Part shown: piece by piece, positions 33,693-42,000 of the stretch
Layout of the letters: each line of letters starts with the position of its first letter
Position numbering within the stretch: the first letter of the stretch is position 1
Assembly: GCF_028368975.1 (NCBI RefSeq)
Contig: NZ_JAQNDM010000002.1
Span: forward strand, 9,914,425 to 9,978,424
DNA length: 64,000 nt
Source of the DNA: Stigmatella ashevillena
GTDB taxonomy: Bacteria; Myxococcota; Myxococcia; Myxococcales; Myxococcaceae
Reading direction: 5' to 3'
Notes under the pieces: model-generated
What the model was told of the DNA's origin: nothing
Seen by the model: the letters and a program-made list of their open reading frames with translations, nothing else
The model's database searches: none
Position numbers and translations under genes: made by a program

Positions 33693-34859
33693 CGCGGGGC
33701 CGAAGAACTCGTAATGGCACTGGTTCTCGGGGACGCCCAGTTCCTTCAAGGACCGCTGGATGGCCACCATGAAGGGTTTGGGACCGAGGAAATAGACATC
33801 AATGTCCCGCTCTTGGGGCAGCCACCGCGCCAGTTGCTCGCGGTCCAGCAGGCCAACGGCATCGGGCGCGGGAGCGCCCTCGACGTGCTCGGCGTAGCAG
33901 TAGAAGCGCTGCAAGTGGGGATGCTGCTTCGCCTGGGTGTCGATCCACTCCCGGAATGCGTGGACCCCTCCGTTGCGCGAGCAATGAATGAAGTGAATCG
34001 GCCGTCCCTGGGGCAGGGCGGCTGTCAGCATGGCCAGGGTCGGGGTGATGCCCACTCCGCCGCTGATGAACACCACGGGCTTGCTGCCCGGTTGGAGGGT
34101 GAAATCGCCCGACGGCGGGAACAACTCCAGCGTATCGCCCACCCCCACCCGGTCGTGCAAATACGCGGACGCCTTGCCACCGGGCTCGCGCTTGACGCTG
34201 ATCCGGTAATGCTCGCCATTGGGGGCCGCCGACAGCGAATAGTTGCGGCGCGTCTCGGTGCCATCGATCAAGAGCCTCATGCCGATGTACTGCCCCGGCA
34301 CGAAGTCCAGCAGCGGGCCGCCATCCACGGGTGCCAGATAGAAGGAGGTGATTTCGGCGCTCTCCTTCTCCTTGCGGGTGACGCGGAAGTCACGCCCGCC
34401 TCGCCATCCCCCGCGCGCCTGGGCCTTCTCATCGTACATCTTCGCCTCGCTGGCGATGAGCAGGTCGGCCAATTGCTGGTACGCGGCGCCCCAGGCGGCG
34501 ATCACTTCGTCGGTGGCCACCTCTGCCCCGAGCACCTCGCGGATGGCGCGCAGCAAGCACGTGCCCACGATGGGGTAGTGCTCCGGTTGGATTTGCAGGG
34601 CCACGTGCTTGTTGATGATTTGCACCACGAGTCCGCCGAGCTGCTCCAACTCGTCGATGTGGCGGGCATACCGGAGCACCGCGTTGGCCAGGGCACGGGG
34701 TTGAGCACCGCTGGCCTGATGGGTCTGATTGAACAGCGGCCGCACCTCGGGGTACTCGCCGAGCATCATGCGGTAGAAGTGCGTGGTCAGGGCCTCGCCG
34801 CCGCTCTCCAGCAGGGGCACGGTGGATTTGACGATGGCACGTTGGTGAGCGCTGAGCAT
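33678..34859 (-). CDS. hmp: Flavohaemoglobin, nitric oxide dioxygenase
   Basis: 393 aa. An N-terminal globin (begins MLSAHQRAIVKSTVPLL, just as E. coli Hmp begins; proximal His in HVALQIQPEHYPIVGTCLL) is joined to an FAD domain (RRNYSLSAAPN) and an NAD(P)H domain (FISGGVGITPTLAML; YFLGPKPFMVAIQRSL). It converts NO and O2 to nitrate. It is divergent from norR, with a sigma-54-like promoter and NorR-type sites in between, so expression should respond to NO. An upstream ATG at 34889 would add 10 residues. Confidence 0.95.
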   Translation of the reverse strand: MLSAHQRAIVKSTVPLLESGGEALTTHFYRMMLGEYPEVRPLFNQTHQASGAQPRALANAVLRYARHIDELEQLGGLVVQIINKHVALQIQPEHYPIVGTCLLRAIREVLGAEVATDEVIAAWGAAYQQLADLLIASEAKMYDEKAQARGGWRGGRDFRVTRKEKESAEITSFYLAPVDGGPLLDFVPGQYIGMRLLIDGTETRRNYSLSAAPNGEHYRISVKREPGGKASAYLHDRVGVGDTLELFPPSGDFTLQPGSKPVVFISGGVGITPTLAMLTAALPQGRPIHFIHCSRNGGVHAFREWIDTQAKQHPHLQRFYCYAEHVEGAPAPDAVGLLDREQLARWLPQERDIDVYFLGPKPFMVAIQRSLKELGVPENQCHYEFFGPASSLQ

Positions 34860-34931
34860 GAGAGGGACTCCGGTGGGGGTGTGCGGCATGGGCGTTGGGG
34901 TCCTCCCTCCGCCCTGTTCCGTGCTTTGATA

Positions 34932-34950
34932 GAGCAGCTTCTATGCCGAC
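34932..34950 (-). promoter_or_regulatory. Candidate sigma-54 promoter of hmp
   Basis: On the minus strand CGGCAT-AGAAG-CTGCT keeps the essential GG-N10-GC of the -24/-12 element (consensus TGGCAC-N5-TTGCW). It lies about 75 bp before the hmp start, and a NorR-type enhancer-binding protein is encoded next door. Confidence 0.5.
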
Positions 34951-34990
34951 TTTTGAACACTGGAAAATCAAGGAGTTGGGGCAAGTCCAT

Positions 34991-35045
34991 GTCCTTTTGA
35001 CCTGGACAGCGCGGAGTCGAATTGACCGCCGGCGGTCAAGATGAC
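34991..35045. promoter_or_regulatory. Candidate NorR binding region
   Basis: Two GT-N7-AC boxes, the core reported for NorR sites, occur at 34991-35001 and 35035-35045, 40-100 bp upstream of the hmp -24 element. Between them, 35022-35039 is a perfect 18-bp palindrome (TTGACCGCC/GGCGGTCAA) that ends one base before the norR start and could mediate autoregulation. Confidence 0.45.
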
Positions 35046-36588
35046 TTCTCATCCGTTGCTCCATGCGCTGATTCCCCTGGTGGATGATCTGTCGCGGGAC
35101 CTGCCCGAGCAGGAGCGTTACCGGAGGCTGCTGCAAGCGCTTCGCGTGCTCCTGCCGTGTGATGCGGTCGCGCTGCTGCGGCTGGAAGGGGAGTGGTTGG
35201 TCCCGCTCTCGGTCAACGGTCTCTCCGGGGACACGTTGGGGCGGCGCTTCCGAGTGCGCGAGCATCCACGCTTCCAAGTCCTTCTCGCAAGCACGGCGCC
35301 GACCCGGTTTCCCACCGACAGCCCCCTGCCAGATCCCTACGATGGCTTGGTGCAGGGGGCCAGTGGTGACCTCCAGGTGCATGATTGCCTGGGGTGTCCC
35401 TTGCTGGTGGATGATCAGGTCTGGGGATTGTTGACCTTGGACGCGTTGTCGCCCGGACAGCTGGCCCCCGTGGATCTGGGCGCCCTGCAAGCGTTCGCGA
35501 GTCTGGCGGCAGCCACCGTGCGTGTGACGCTGCGCATTGAGCGGCTGGTGAGACAGGCCGAGGGCGAATTCCAGCGGGCGGAGATCTACCGTCTGGCCGC
35601 CGGGGAGCGGCCCCACACGTTGATTGGACAGAGCGCGCTCTTTTGCAAGCTCATGGAGGACATCGCCCTGGTGGGGGCCAGCGCGCTGAGCGTGCTGATC
35701 AGCGGTGAGACAGGGGTGGGCAAGGAGTTGGTGGCGCAGGCCCTCCACGCGGCGTCTCCCCGCGCCAACCGGCCACTCATCAGCCTGAACTGCGCGGCCC
35801 TCCCCGAGAGCCTCGTGGAGAGCGAACTCTTCGGCCACGTCGTGGGCGCCTTCTCGGGGGCCGTGAGCGACCGGCGTGGCAAATTCGAACTGGCCGATGG
35901 CGGCACGCTGCTGCTGGACGAGGTGGGCGAGCTGCCGCTGACGGTGCAGGCCAAGTTGCTGCGCGTGCTGCAAAGCGGGCAATTGCAGCGCCTGGGCTCG
36001 GACCGGGAGCACCGCATCGACGTGCGGCTGATCGCCGCCACCAACCGGGATCTGGCCGAGGAGGTTCGCCAGGGCCGGTTTCGCGCCGACCTCTACCATC
36101 GGCTGAGCGTGTATCCGTTGCATGTGCCGGCCTTGCGCCAGCGGGGCAGTGATGTGTTGCTGCTGACGGGCTATTTCCTGGAAGAGAACCGCTCGCGTCT
36201 GGGCTTGCACAGTCTGCGCCTGAGCGGTGATGCCGAGGCCGTGTTGCTGGCCTATCCGTGGCCAGGCAATGTGCGCGAATTGGAGCATCTGGTGGCCCGG
36301 AGCGCGCTCAAAGCCTATGGCCAGCGCCGCGATGGCAGTCGCATTCTCACCCTGTCGGCGGAGGACTTCGCGTTGCAGGGAGAACCGCCGGGCCCACCAC
36401 GGGCGGAACCGCCGCTGGAGCCGGAGGCCCCCGTGGGGGATCTCCGCGAAGCCGTGGAACACTTCGAGCGTCGGCAGATCCGCGCGAGTCTCGAGCGCCA
36501 CCAGGGCAACTGGGCGTCAGCGGCCCGCGAACTGGGGATGGACCGCGCCAATCTTCGGCGGCTGGCCCGGCGCCTGGGGTTCGTCTGA
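35041..36588 (+). CDS. norR: NorR-type nitric-oxide-responsive sigma-54 activator
   Basis: 515 aa bEBP. An N-terminal GAF domain (residues 1-175) carries residues that suit NorR's non-haem iron: GRRFRVREHPRF (Arg pair), DSPLPDPYDG (Asp) and VHDCLGCPLLVDD (Cys/Asp). The AAA+ domain has Walker A GETGVGKE, GAFSGA (Ser in place of Thr in the sigma-54-contact GAFTGA loop) and Walker B GGTLLLDEVGELP; the arginine finger region is RFRADLYHRL. A Fis-type HTH (NWASAARELGMDRANLRRLA) ends the protein. It is divergent from hmp, its presumed target. Confidence 0.93.
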   Translation: MTSHPLLHALIPLVDDLSRDLPEQERYRRLLQALRVLLPCDAVALLRLEGEWLVPLSVNGLSGDTLGRRFRVREHPRFQVLLASTAPTRFPTDSPLPDPYDGLVQGASGDLQVHDCLGCPLLVDDQVWGLLTLDALSPGQLAPVDLGALQAFASLAAATVRVTLRIERLVRQAEGEFQRAEIYRLAAGERPHTLIGQSALFCKLMEDIALVGASALSVLISGETGVGKELVAQALHAASPRANRPLISLNCAALPESLVESELFGHVVGAFSGAVSDRRGKFELADGGTLLLDEVGELPLTVQAKLLRVLQSGQLQRLGSDREHRIDVRLIAATNRDLAEEVRQGRFRADLYHRLSVYPLHVPALRQRGSDVLLLTGYFLEENRSRLGLHSLRLSGDAEAVLLAYPWPGNVRELEHLVARSALKAYGQRRDGSRILTLSAEDFALQGEPPGPPRAEPPLEPEAPVGDLREAVEHFERRQIRASLERHQGNWASAARELGMDRANLRRLARRLGFV

Positions 36589-39285
36589 GCGCCCCGGTCC
36601 ACGCGGCTGGGGCGCCGGTAATCGCAGGGGCGTATTCTGGCCCATGGCGATGAACGGGGCCCAATAGTGGGGGTGGGGTTGGGTCAGCCGTAGCTCGCGC
36701 ATCGCCTCACGCAATGCCGTGGCGCGGCCCTGCCCGGCCAGGAGGGCGCGGTAGTAGGCCTCCATCAGGGTGCGTGTCGTCTCGTCGTTCACCATCCAGA
36801 GGCTCATCACAACCGTTTCCGCCCCCGCCACCACAAAGGCCCGGCGCAGTCCGTACACGCCTTGTCCGAGCCTGATGTCGCCTCGGCCCGTGTCGCAGGC
36901 GGAGAGGACGACCAGCTGTGTGCCCCAGAGATCCAACCCTGCCAACTCCAAGGCCGTCACCCACGCGATGCCCATGGGAGGCGAGGGGGCTCCCGGCGAG
37001 CGGGAGGACTGCGGCGGTGTCTCCATGAGGATGAGGCCAGAGCGGAGCAGGGGATCGGGAGAGCGATGGGCGGGAGCCCCCTCGTCCAATGCACCGAAGT
37101 GGCCCACGGCGCGGGAGTTCTCGGGGACTGTCACATCCTTGAGGAAGAAGCCGTGGGTGGCGATGTGGAGGACCGCGGGGGTGGGCAGGTGGAGCAGCCG
37201 CTGCTTGGTGGCTTCGGGGCCGAGAAAGACCTGTGCTTTGGGAAAGAGGCGCTGAATGGCCTCTGCCTCCTGACGGGTCCCTGGCAGGGGCACCCAGGGG
37301 CGCTCCGCCAGCTCGGCGCGCGGCGTGTAGAAGAAACGCTCAAAGCCCAAGAAGCGCGGGGTCAGCGGAGGTGCGTCCTCCGGGGCGGGAGGCGTTGGAA
37401 GGGGGACGTGAAAGTCCGGGTCGGCCAGGACGACCACCTCGCCGTGAGAAGTCTCCACTTGGGAGCGCGGCAGGAGGTCCTTGCCCGAGGTGAGATAGAT
37501 GAAGTCGTAGGTGTCGATGAGGAATTGTTGGCCGTCGTGCAGGGCGGCAAAGGGAACGAGGCCGAGTTGGCCATCGGGCGAGAGGAAGATCCGGCGGGGG
37601 TTGCCGGGCAGTGGCAGCAGAGGCTGGAAGGCCAATGGGTAGAGCGCCTGGGCGGAGGCCTGAAAGGTGGCATCGCGGCGAGCCAGGGCATCCCTCAGTC
37701 CCAAGGCGGCCCGGTCAATGGGCTCGGCGGGCCCCAGGTCGATCGCCCGGATGTGGGCATTGGGCAGGAGCACCATCGCCAGGTAGCGCTGTTGCAGCGG
37801 GGCCTCGGACCCGGGAGGGGCCGGCTTCACGACGAGCGAGCGCTCCGTGTAAGCAATGAACTCAACGAGGGCGCCATCCGGGGGGAGGGTCATGGCGACT
37901 TGATGGACGATCTTGGAGAGCGCGGGGAGAGCGGTGAGCGCGCGCAAGGGAGCGGAGCGCTGGGCGAGATCGGCTTCGAGGGCGTCGTCCTGGGCGGCGA
38001 GCGCGTCGAGGCGTTGTTGGTATCCGAGGGGGTGCGAGCCGGGGCCTTGAAGGACCAGCGTGGCGAGCTGGCTGCGCAGCTCGCGGAGCTGCTGGAAGAT
38101 GTGGCGGTCCAAGGGACCCAGGCTGCGGTAGACGGCATGGGAGGTGTTTGCCAGCTCCCCGGCGGAGCGGCCCTTGAGCAGGAGCACGACGCTCAGGACC
38201 AGGCGCCGCACGTCTTCGTTTTCCGGGTAGGCGCGCAGGAGCGAATAGAGAAGTTCCTCGTCGGACCGCAGTTGCTCCAGGAAGCGGGTGAGGCGGGCCT
38301 CGGAGAAGGCAAGTGCCTCCTGGCGCAGACGCCGCTCGGAGATGGAGAAGGCCTGGGTGAAGAGTGAGACGGCGTCTGCGAGGCGGTGCTGGGCCACGTG
38401 GAACTGGGCGAGGTTGTTGAGGGTAGGGACCATGTTGGGATGGTCCTTGCGGAAGGCCGATTCCCAGATGGTGCGCGCGCGCTGGAGCAGCGGCTCGGCC
38501 CGGGTGTAGAACCCCTGCGCGTCATAGAGGCTGGCGAGGTTGTTGAGCGAGGCGGCCACGTCGGGGTGGCTCTTGCCCAGCGTTGCTTCTCGAATCGCGA
38601 GCGCACGCGCATAGAGCGGCTCGGCCCGGCGGTACAGCCCTTGGGAGTAGTAGAGGTTGGCGAGGTTGTTGAGCGATTGGGCGACGTGGGGATGGTTCCT
38701 GCCCAGGGTCTCTTCCCAGATCGCCAGCGCGCGCTGATGCAGCGATTCGGCTTGGGCGGGCAGTCTCTGGGCGTAATAGAGGTTGGCGAGGTTGTTGAGC
38801 GAAGCGGCCACATCGGGATGGTTCTTGCCGAGAAGCTCTTCCCGGATCGCGAGCGCGCGCAGGTAGAGCGGCTCGGCCCGGGTGTACGATGCCTGGGCGT
38901 AATAGAGGTTGGCGAGGTTGGTGAGCGACGCGGCGACGTCGGGATCGTTTGGGCCCAGAACCTCGTCCCGGAGGGCAAGGGCGCGCTGATGCAACGGCTC
39001 CGCCTGGGCGAACTCCCCTTGAAGGCCGTGAAGAATACCCAGCAAGTCCAGCGAATTGGCAACGGCGGGATCGCCGCTGCCGTCGAGCACTGCCTCCGCC
39101 AACGCGAGCGCCTGTTCGCCTTGAGTCAAGGCGGCGCCATACTGTCCTGCCTCGTAGAGCGTGACAGCCTTGTCATAGGCCGCTTGCGCTTCCAGCAACG
39201 GGTCGCTGGGTTCTCTCTCTCCAGAGACCGCTTCCGCCGTGTAGCAGAGGAGGGCGACCATCATCCATGTGAGGGCCTGTCTCAT
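36517..39285 (-). CDS. Exported CHAT-domain protease with kinesin-light-chain TPR repeats
   Basis: 922 aa. A signal peptide (QALTWMMVALLCYTAEAVSG) precedes about seven 42-residue TPRs of the kinesin-light-chain type (PDVAASLNNLANLYYAQ; AEPLYLRALAIREELLGKNH). The C-terminal ~350 residues are a CHAT caspase-like domain with the His of VLHIATHGFFLKD and the catalytic Cys of LVVLSACDTGRG, then GLRRAFVVAGAETVVMSLW. Both catalytic residues are present. The exported location differs from cytosolic CHAT conflict systems; secreted CHAT-TPR proteins are frequent in filamentous and multicellular bacteria. The C-terminus overlaps the norR 3' end by 72 bp. SD GGGGAG before ATG 39285. Confidence 0.9.
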   Translation of the reverse strand: MRQALTWMMVALLCYTAEAVSGEREPSDPLLEAQAAYDKAVTLYEAGQYGAALTQGEQALALAEAVLDGSGDPAVANSLDLLGILHGLQGEFAQAEPLHQRALALRDEVLGPNDPDVAASLTNLANLYYAQASYTRAEPLYLRALAIREELLGKNHPDVAASLNNLANLYYAQRLPAQAESLHQRALAIWEETLGRNHPHVAQSLNNLANLYYSQGLYRRAEPLYARALAIREATLGKSHPDVAASLNNLASLYDAQGFYTRAEPLLQRARTIWESAFRKDHPNMVPTLNNLAQFHVAQHRLADAVSLFTQAFSISERRLRQEALAFSEARLTRFLEQLRSDEELLYSLLRAYPENEDVRRLVLSVVLLLKGRSAGELANTSHAVYRSLGPLDRHIFQQLRELRSQLATLVLQGPGSHPLGYQQRLDALAAQDDALEADLAQRSAPLRALTALPALSKIVHQVAMTLPPDGALVEFIAYTERSLVVKPAPPGSEAPLQQRYLAMVLLPNAHIRAIDLGPAEPIDRAALGLRDALARRDATFQASAQALYPLAFQPLLPLPGNPRRIFLSPDGQLGLVPFAALHDGQQFLIDTYDFIYLTSGKDLLPRSQVETSHGEVVVLADPDFHVPLPTPPAPEDAPPLTPRFLGFERFFYTPRAELAERPWVPLPGTRQEAEAIQRLFPKAQVFLGPEATKQRLLHLPTPAVLHIATHGFFLKDVTVPENSRAVGHFGALDEGAPAHRSPDPLLRSGLILMETPPQSSRSPGAPSPPMGIAWVTALELAGLDLWGTQLVVLSACDTGRGDIRLGQGVYGLRRAFVVAGAETVVMSLWMVNDETTRTLMEAYYRALLAGQGRATALREAMRELRLTQPHPHYWAPFIAMGQNTPLRLPAPQPRGPGRSDEPQAPGQPPKIGAVHPQFAGR
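38400..38990 (-). repeat. Tandem 126-bp repeats encoding TPR units
   Basis: Near-identical copies of a stretch coding LNNLANLYY recur every 126 bp (for example near 38653, 38779 and 38905), one per 42-residue TPR. High nucleotide identity between adjacent copies could allow recombinational gain or loss of repeats. Confidence 0.75.
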
Positions 39286-39374
39286 CGCGTCTCCCCTTCG
39301 AAGCGGCAGTGCTTGATCAAGGGTGAGCCGGTGACTTGGAGATTGATGCAAAAAATCCGTGCGAGACAGCTGCC

Positions 39375-40772
39375 TCAGGACAGCGAGGCACCGGAACCCC
39401 GAGACGGAGCCTCCAGCCCAAGCGCGGCCCGGCACATTTTGGTGTAGAGGTCACGGAAGATGTTGTCTGGGTCTGTGAGCTGTTTCACAGCCTGGTAGGT
39501 GTCCTTGTTCCAGATGCTCCAGAACGTCTGCTCGTCGTAGTAGTTGTACGAGATGAGCGTCTTGGTTCCGTTGACCTGAAGGAGCTGATCCTCGAATTCC
39601 TTGTAGAGGTTGCGGCCTGGTTGCTGCTTGAGTCCATAGACCGCGAGGTCGAGGAACAGCGGATCCGTCACGCCGGACCACCAGCGGGGCGAGAGCCACT
39701 CGTAGTCCCTCATGCGCCGGTAGGGCACGCCCCACACCGGGTAGAAGTGTATCGCGCGGTGGTACCAGTCCATGAACTCGGCCGTGCGAGAGAAGGGGAC
39801 GAACACGTCCACGATGACCGGTGGGTTCTTCGCCGGTAGGAAGCGGTGGAAGCGGTCCGCGGTCCTCAACACGCTGTCCGAGTGTACCCGCTTGCCGAAC
39901 AGTGCCCGGCCAATGAGGCTCTTCGGTTTGACGTGGGTGACGCCGCGGTTGTAGCGGAAGAGGTAGTCGTAAACCGTGAGGTAGTCCTCGCTGCGGCGGG
40001 GGATGCTCTCGCAATACGCCTTGAGCCAGTCGTAGCGGCTCACGTACGGAGCCTGCTCCACGAAGCGGCCCACGCACAGCACGTGCTTCGAGGGGGAGAA
40101 GATCTGCCCGTCGAGGTAATCCACGTCCTGGGCGGTGAAGTGGCGCTGGATGGCCCGCTGAAAGGCCTCGAGTGTGGGATAGGTTTCATATGTCACGTGG
40201 ACATAGGGTGCGGCACGCACGAGTTTGAACCGCAGCCGCGAGAGGACGCCGAGTGTCCCGAACGAGCCGTGGAGCATCTGAAACACGAGCGGGTTCTCTT
40301 GGGGAGAACAGTGCAGCACGTCTCCCTTTGCGGTGATGAGCTCATATTCGAGACAGGTGTCGTGGAACCCCCCGTGCCGGAAGGACATGGACTCGATGGA
40401 ACTTCCCGCGACAGCGCCCCCGGGGGTGATGGTCTTGTGCTCGGGGACGATGATGGGTACGAGCCCGTGGGCCAGTGTCGCGCGGACCACCTCGTCGAAG
40501 GTGACCGCAGGCTCGGTTGTGCAGGTCATGGCCACCGGGTCGATCTCGATGATCTGGTCGAGGTCACTCAAGTCGATCTTTTCGTCGCTGCGCCGCTGGT
40601 CGTAGCGTTTGGGGACCTGGTGCGGCGGCGTCTTCTTCTTGAAGGACACGGGACGCGGGCCCGTCCTTTGCCGCAGCTTTCGCGCAATCCTCTCGACCTT
40701 CGCCGCATGGCGTGCCTCGTCCCGCACGGGTTCCTCGGGCCATCGCGTGCTTGGAATCAGCTCCGTCTGCAT
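39375..40772 (-). CDS. FAD-dependent oxidoreductase of the DHCR24/DIMINUTO type
   Basis: 465 aa, vanillyl-alcohol-oxidase-like FAD domain: ITPGGAVAGSSIESMSFRHG is the conserved block of 24-dehydrocholesterol reductases, followed by GGFHDTCLEYELITAKGDVL and VFQMLHGSFGTLGVLSRLRF. The C-terminal part (PVWGVPYRRMRDYEWLSPRW; GRNLYKEFEDQLLQVNGTKT) also follows DHCR24. Some myxobacteria make sterols, so a sterol delta-24 reductase is a reasonable guess; another membrane-lipid or isoprenoid double bond is also possible. No N-terminal membrane anchor. ATG 40772 follows GGAGGAGC. Confidence 0.8.
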   Translation of the reverse strand: MQTELIPSTRWPEEPVRDEARHAAKVERIARKLRQRTGPRPVSFKKKTPPHQVPKRYDQRRSDEKIDLSDLDQIIEIDPVAMTCTTEPAVTFDEVVRATLAHGLVPIIVPEHKTITPGGAVAGSSIESMSFRHGGFHDTCLEYELITAKGDVLHCSPQENPLVFQMLHGSFGTLGVLSRLRFKLVRAAPYVHVTYETYPTLEAFQRAIQRHFTAQDVDYLDGQIFSPSKHVLCVGRFVEQAPYVSRYDWLKAYCESIPRRSEDYLTVYDYLFRYNRGVTHVKPKSLIGRALFGKRVHSDSVLRTADRFHRFLPAKNPPVIVDVFVPFSRTAEFMDWYHRAIHFYPVWGVPYRRMRDYEWLSPRWWSGVTDPLFLDLAVYGLKQQPGRNLYKEFEDQLLQVNGTKTLISYNYYDEQTFWSIWNKDTYQAVKQLTDPDNIFRDLYTKMCRAALGLEAPSRGSGASLS

Positions 40773-40948
40773 GGTGCTCCTCCAACCCTTGAGGGTGGGG
40801 AAGCCAAGCCGTCGGGGTTTGGTGAGTCTCTGACCATCCAGCGAGGCCTCGTCAGCCAGGCTGGCCAGCGTGCACGGTCTTCCGCCTTGGTTGGGGGAGG
40901 AGAGCATGGCAAGAGTCCGCAACGTGACCAACGAGGAGACACAAAGAG

Positions 40949-41455
40949 ATGATTACCGTTAGCGCGTTCAAGTGGGTGCCGCCGTTTGCGCAGGGCGTGG
41001 TCCGCGACCTCCGGGTGCGGTGGGCGCTCGAAGAGGCGGGGCTGGCGTATCAGGCAAGGTTGATCGACGCGGAGGTCCAGGCGTCCGCCGACTACCGCGC
41101 GCTCCAACCCTTCGGCCAGGTGCCGGTGTTCGAGGAGGGCAACCTCGCCCTCTTCGAGTCTGGGGCGATCGTGCTCCACGTCGCATCCCGGAGCGAGGCG
41201 CTTCTGCCCGCCGACGAGGCCGGCCGGGCACGTGCGATCACGTGGGTCTTCGCGGCGCTCAACTCGATCGAGATCCAGATCCAGCAACTTGCCGACACCG
41301 TCGGTGACCTCATGATGACGACGGTGCTCCGCATCCTCCGCCACACGGATCTGCTCGATGCCGAGCCTGCGCTCAAGGCCTACAAAGAGCGATGTGAGGC
41401 GAGACCTGCGTTCCAGAGGGCGCTGGCGGCCCACATGGAGGCGTTCCAGTCTTAG
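40949..41455 (+). pseudogene. Glutathione S-transferase with an internal deletion
   Basis: 168 codons, in frame, but short for a GST (~200-210). The N-terminal thioredoxin domain is intact (VRDLRVRWALEEAGLAYQAR, FGQVPVFEEGNLALFESGAI). In the helical domain NSIEIQIQQLADT runs straight into VGDLMMTTVLRILRHTDLLD, so about 40 residues that normally join these segments are missing. The end (AYKERCEARPAFQRALAAH) is complete. It may be a folded but altered protein or a pseudogene with an in-frame deletion. A second internally deleted gene lies 41 bp downstream. Confidence 0.6.
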
Positions 41456-41496
41456 AGAGCCTGACGGGCAATGCTCATGAGGAGGACAAAGGACCG

Positions 41497-41578
41497 ATGA
41501 AGATCAAGCTGACGAGCGTGCTGGTCCGCGATGCTCGAGGACACGTGCGGCAATCTCATCCAAGTCGTACAGGGGTAG
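41497..41578 (+). pseudogene. Remnant of a VOC/glyoxalase gene with its middle deleted
   Basis: The ATG at 41497 opens a typical VOC N-terminus (MKIKLTSVLV); within about 30 bp, in another frame, comes a typical VOC C-terminus (MLEDTCGNLIQVVQG) ending in TAG at 41576-41578. In intact relatives these ends are about 100 residues apart. The two ends are 79 bp apart and out of frame, so the gene lost its centre by deletion and is dead. A GGAGGA sequence remains in front of the ATG. Confidence 0.72.
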
Positions 41579-41585
41579 GTGGGCG

Positions 41586-41990
41586 ATGACGCGAATCCAC
41601 TGTGTCACGCTTCCCGTGGATGACCTGAAGCGGTCCATCGCCTTCTATCGGAACGGTCTCGGCATGGGGGCCGAGGAGGTCGAGGAGGGCGCTGATCATG
41701 TGGCCCTCGAACTTCCGGGAGGGCTCTGCCTCGTGCTCATCCTCCGCTCGGAGTTCACGCAGTTCACGAAGCTTGTCCGCCAGGGCGACGCCCCGAAGGG
41801 CGCGTCGGAGTGTATCCTGAGCTTCTTCGCCGCGAGCCGGGAGGAGGTCGACGCGGTTCTTCAGTCGGCGGGAGCCGCGGGTGGAGCGGTGGCCGGTCCG
41901 GCGGCGGATAAGCCCTGGGGCTACGCTGGCTACGTCGCCGATCCCGACGGCCACCTGTGGGAGTTCCTTTGGAACCCCCGTCTCACCTAA
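41586..41990 (+). CDS. VOC (glyoxalase/bleomycin-resistance) family protein
   Basis: 134 aa with two beta-alpha-beta-beta-beta modules. The start TRIHCVTLPVDDLKRSIAFY gives the first metal His, and the end YVADPDGHLWEFLWNP the last Glu, as in glyoxalase-fold metal enzymes. The length is normal, unlike the two damaged genes just upstream. It was probably expressed as part of the same GST-VOC-VOC unit. The substrate is unknown; members detoxify or rearrange small electrophiles. Confidence 0.82.
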   Translation: MTRIHCVTLPVDDLKRSIAFYRNGLGMGAEEVEEGADHVALELPGGLCLVLILRSEFTQFTKLVRQGDAPKGASECILSFFAASREEVDAVLQSAGAAGGAVAGPAADKPWGYAGYVADPDGHLWEFLWNPRLT

Positions 41991-42000
41991 TCGTGAGGGC

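Noticed and set aside
38400..38990. Tandem DNA repeats as a CRISPR-like or phase-variable locus
   Set aside because: The 126-bp period equals one 42-residue TPR unit in frame; there are no spacers.
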